From contig JARVKI010000019.1 of assembly GCA_036674765.1 (NCBI GenBank), positions 434,001-498,000 on the forward strand: DNA of 64,000 nucleotides. Direction: 5' to 3'. The position numbers and the translations under genes are program-made. Origin of the DNA: Seiridium cupressi (lineage: Eukaryota; Ascomycota; Sordariomycetes; Amphisphaeriales; Sporocadaceae). Shown piece by piece: positions 60,901-64,000 of the stretch (position 1 is its first letter; each line of letters opens with the position of its first letter). The notes under the pieces are model-generated. The model did not search any database, had not been told where the DNA came from, and was given only the letters and a program-made list of their open reading frames with translations.

Positions 60901-62633
60901 GACAGTTCCTGGCTCTTTGCCCACAAATTCCAGCACGATATTTCAAGAAGGTCTTCAGATCCCCATCGTCAAGCTCGCTTCGAGAGGTGTCCTAGTTGAT
61001 GGTGTTGTCGACTTGATCTTCCGCAACTGTCGGCTGCCTGAGTGGAATCGCGCCGATACACACGCCTTAGTAACCGCATGCAGGCTCGGTGAGTGCCTGT
61101 CAAGAGAGATAACCAATGAAGCTTATGGCTGACTTGAATATTTGCAGCCGGTAAGAGAATGCGCGAACTTTACACAAGATTCGGAGAGAAACAGTACTTT
61201 GGGGCTATTGACGCGCTGCTCAGCCGCAACAGGAAGACTATTTCAAACATTATCAGCACCACCCTGCCAGATAAACCTGTGTACTTTGAGGACTGGATTG
61301 ACGATGATGGCATTGGATTGGGTCCATGGAAAATTGCATGCACCATGTCGAAGCAAGACGGACGCCTAAAATTCGACTTCGACGGAACATTCCCTCAGTC
61401 GCCATCGTCAATCAACTACTACCTCAGCCACAATATGTGCGTGCAAGTTTTTCCTGCAACACAATGACAAAACTGACTGGCAAACAGGTTCCGGATGTTC
61501 ATTGGCATCTACCTGATAACGGTTTTTGACCCGCAAACAGTAGTAAACGATGGATTTCACGATTTGGTGGACGTGGACATTCCGAAAGGCACTCTTCTTA
61601 ATCCTGTGCGCCCCGGGGCGCTCTCAACTCGAACCCACCTTCTAGGTCGGGTCATGGATCTGATCTCGGGTCTATTCGGCCAGGTCACTCCTGAATTCAT
61701 GACGGCAGGAGGCTTCTCCGATTCGCCACACTTCATGTACTCGGGCTTTAGGGAAGATGGATCTTCCTGGCTTTTGTATCAGATTAGCTTTGGAGGCATT
61801 CCAGGCCGCCCTATTGGTGACGGTATGGACGGCCATTCGCGTAAGTCATACTATTCCGATCTCTTCCCTCGTATAACGACGGACTCACTAATTCTCTGTG
61901 AACCACAGTCTGGCCTGGAATGAAGAGCGTTCCCAACGAGTACCTAGAGCTGTATTACCCTCTACGTCTGGAGAAGTACAGCACAGTTCCTGATTCGGGT
62001 GGGCCGGGTCTCTACCGTGGCGGCAATGCCCAATGCATTACATATCGCTTCCTTTGCGATGGCGAAGTATCCATCCACGACGACCGCTGGTTATCGAAGC
62101 CTTGGGGCGTCCTCGGCGGCGAGCCCGGTGCGCGGTCACGCAAGGCGCTCATCCGCGTTGACGGCACCGTCAAAGTTCTTGGCAGCAAATGTGACCACAT
62201 CAAGGTGTGCGACGGCGACTTGCTCGAGTACGTCACATGGGGCGGTGGCGGCTGGGGCGATGCTCTCAAGCGCGACCCGGAGACGGTCGCGCTCGAAGTG
62301 CGACGCGGCCTGGTGACGGTGGAAGGAGCTCGACGCTACGGCGTCGTGGTCCAGCTGAGGACGCCAGATGAGCCCACCACTGCCTTCGTTGAGCTCGCTG
62401 ACACCCAAGCTCTGCGGGAGACGATGATGGCGGAGAAGCCGGATTCGCAGGGCGGACCGGGCATTTTCAACCGTGGCGGGACAATCGAGGAGCTTGCTGC
62501 GAGGGCTTTAGAAGAGACTGGTTTGCCGGCACCGAAGCATCCTGGTAGTGTCAAGTTGAACGGCCCAATGGTTAACTTGCCGTATGTTAAGGAGTGGGCG
62601 AAGCAGCACGCCCACCTCAGAAAGGATCTTTAG
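57967..62633 (+). CDS. Hydantoinase A/B fusion (5-oxoprolinase-like)
   Basis: ATP-dependent ring-opening amidohydrolase of the HyuA-HyuB/5-oxoprolinase family. These open 5-oxoproline or hydantoins. About eleven exons and roughly 1,300 residues. The HyuA half starts with the ASKHA phosphate motif RLGVDVGGTFTD and contains NHGTTVGTNAILE, LDMGGTSTD, TVGAGGGS, GPACYDKGG and VAFGGAGPLHG. The HyuB half starts about DSVTVDIFESALRNARNEMD and contains ITNDPY, GGIPGRPIGDGMDGHS, PNEYLELYYP, GGPGLYRGG and YVTWGGGGWGD. All exon phases I checked fit. The start ATG 57967 gives the canonical N-terminus. Fungal 5-oxoprolinase acts in the gamma-glutamyl cycle, but clustered paralogues may use other cyclic amides. 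Confidence 0.93.
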
Positions 62634-62786
62634 TATCAGCCACGGATAGAGTTTCAAGATGAATTTATTAAATACCTATGTATGTTCAAGCATCCAAAAG
62701 TTTAAATTCTTTTTCGCGGCGTCTCAAACCATGTGGTGGTCTCGAATGTCTACCATGAAGTATGTTGTTGATACTCGAGCATGCTC

Positions 62787-63024
62787 CAGGAGGGTGTCAG
62801 CGGAAACTGCACTTCTCTAAGCCGCACAGATTTCGCGAACATATAACTTAACAGCATAACAAATTAAAATCTTTTAAACATACTAACTTATAAATATAAA
62901 ACAATTAACCTTAGTACAAAGTTGGAGAATTTAATTATTATTTTTTTCGTTTTTTATTGTTAATAATCGTTGAATTCTTGCCGTATATGTGGAGCTGTGT
63001 GCAGTTTCCGCTGATATCCTCCTG
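62787..63024 (-). mobile_element. MITE copy 1, 238 bp, non-autonomous DNA transposon
   Basis: Terminal inverted repeats start CAGGAGG; the first 26 bp match the other end with two mismatches, both G/A transitions. Interior is very AT-rich and has no coding frame. Flanked by a perfect 4-bp direct repeat GCTC (62783-62786 and 63025-63028). It shares internal sequence with the copy at 63448, in opposite orientation. Confidence 0.88.
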
Positions 63025-63447
63025 GCTCTTTCATACTTGGGAAGGCAAAAGACTGACCAATGACATAATTAGGTAATGCGATTATCATACCAACGTCACG
63101 CTCTCTTCTTTTGAGGTGGAAAAGGACGCCAAGAAGCGTGCGTGACTCGCGATCAACGGCTGATTGGATTCCAGTATACCTTCTCTTCGTCTCCTTTCCC
63201 TCGGATGGCAACCAATAATCTCAAGCGGGAATGCAGATGGAGAGTTCGCACAATTCTAAAGACAGACGAAAGGCATGGTGGCTAAATGGGTTCCGTGACT
63301 GCATCTCCATGTTCCAAGTCCCCCTCCCAGGATGGCCATCGATGTAATCAACATAGATCCGACTGCAATGAGACGGAGGGAACCGACAAGCATGAGGGAT
63401 CAGATCATAAGCCGGCCATTTGCGCTTGGAAATCTGGCAATGCGCAG

Positions 63448-63686
63448 CAGGAGGTCAGAGTGGGAAACTGCACACTGCCCCACACATATCGGTAAGAATT
63501 CAACGAGTATCTATAATATAAATTAAGGAAGAACCGTAAAGTCTCCAAACTTTATATTTGGATTAATTACAGTATGCCCTACAATCTGGTATTTTCAAAA
63601 AGTTAATTCTGATGTATTGTTGAGTTATATTGTGACGAAATTAGTGCGCCTTAGAGAAGTGTGCACTTTCCCGCTCTGACCTCCTG
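63448..63686 (+). mobile_element. MITE copy 2, 239 bp, non-autonomous DNA transposon
   Basis: Terminal inverted repeats CAGGAGGTCAGAG.. match over 28 bp with two mismatches. Perfect 4-bp direct repeat GCAG at 63444-63447 and 63687-63690. Internal blocks AAGAATTCAACGA and CTTAGAGAAGTG are shared with copy 1 read on the other strand. Confidence 0.88.
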
Positions 63687-64000
63687 GCAGCACTACATAG
63701 GTCAGCGCTGACGTAGCGATTTTAGTAAGCGGCCGAGATGACATGATTCCTTTGCTCAAGGGCTTATGGGACGAGAAGACATCGAAACTATTCACATGAA
63801 AGGACTACAACGAACAACTCAAGTGACCCCAAATTCCATGTCGTACTCGATTCAATTGGCCATACGCGCTATAGTAGATGGAGTCGGGATGTATCATGTG
63901 CGGTCATGTCTCGGGTGGGGCCCGTCTAGATCTTGGTAGGAATGTAACACCGGCACTTATCTGCAGCCACCCGACCACCCCGCTGGGATCTGAGAGGCTG

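Larger units (their letters stand above)
62634..64000. other. Intergenic right edge with two MITEs
   Basis: No gene. AT-rich, containing two inverted copies of one short transposon. Confidence 0.7.

Overview
The window is nuclear DNA of a filamentous ascomycete (Pezizomycotina; Eurotiomycetes-like gene content). The evidence is short introns of about 48-120 bp with GT..AG ends, high gene density on both strands, a group II G-protein alpha subunit of the GNA-2/GanA type, Zn2Cys6 regulators, an NCE102-type MARVEL protein and a fungal indoleamine 2,3-dioxygenase. All gene models were spliced by eye from reading frames, splice signals and family knowledge; no database was searched.

Layout. 1-1958 (-): 3'-truncated membrane-anchored GH3 beta-glucosidase. 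3505-4979 (-): G-alpha subunit. 5-8.3 kb: long gene-free stretch. 8.3-13.7 kb: housekeeping block of spermidine synthase, nitrilase-family omega-amidase, free-methionine-R-sulfoxide reductase (with a 5-nt exon) and a dienelactone hydrolase-like protein. 14.5-17.2 kb: secreted, possibly GPI-anchored, GH55-type glucanase. 17.3-24.1 kb: indoleamine 2,3-dioxygenase, a divergently transcribed secreted ACMSD/6-MSA-decarboxylase-like amidohydrolase and a convergent Zn2Cys6 regulator (with a 4-nt exon). The shared IDO/amidohydrolase promoter holds two near-identical long palindromes. 25.2-28.8 kb: divergent RTF1 and COQ7. 29.2-33.3 kb: an SDR and a Dal5-type MFS transporter gene broken by a one-base frameshift. 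36.5-37.1 kb: NCE102-like protein, between two gene-poor stretches of 3.2 and 5.4 kb.

42.4-62.6 kb looks like an accessory metabolic cluster. It contains a Baeyer-Villiger/flavin monooxygenase divergent from a phytanoyl-CoA dioxygenase-like enzyme, a Zn2Cys6 regulator, a DUF1479 oxygenase divergent from a sugar-type MFS transporter, and a glutathione S-transferase divergent from a fused hydantoinase/5-oxoprolinase. There is no backbone synthase, so catabolism or detoxification fits better than biosynthesis.

The right edge holds two inverted copies of a non-autonomous transposon of about 239 bp. Each has terminal inverted repeats and a perfect 4-bp target-site duplication. I found no rRNA, tRNA or CRISPR.
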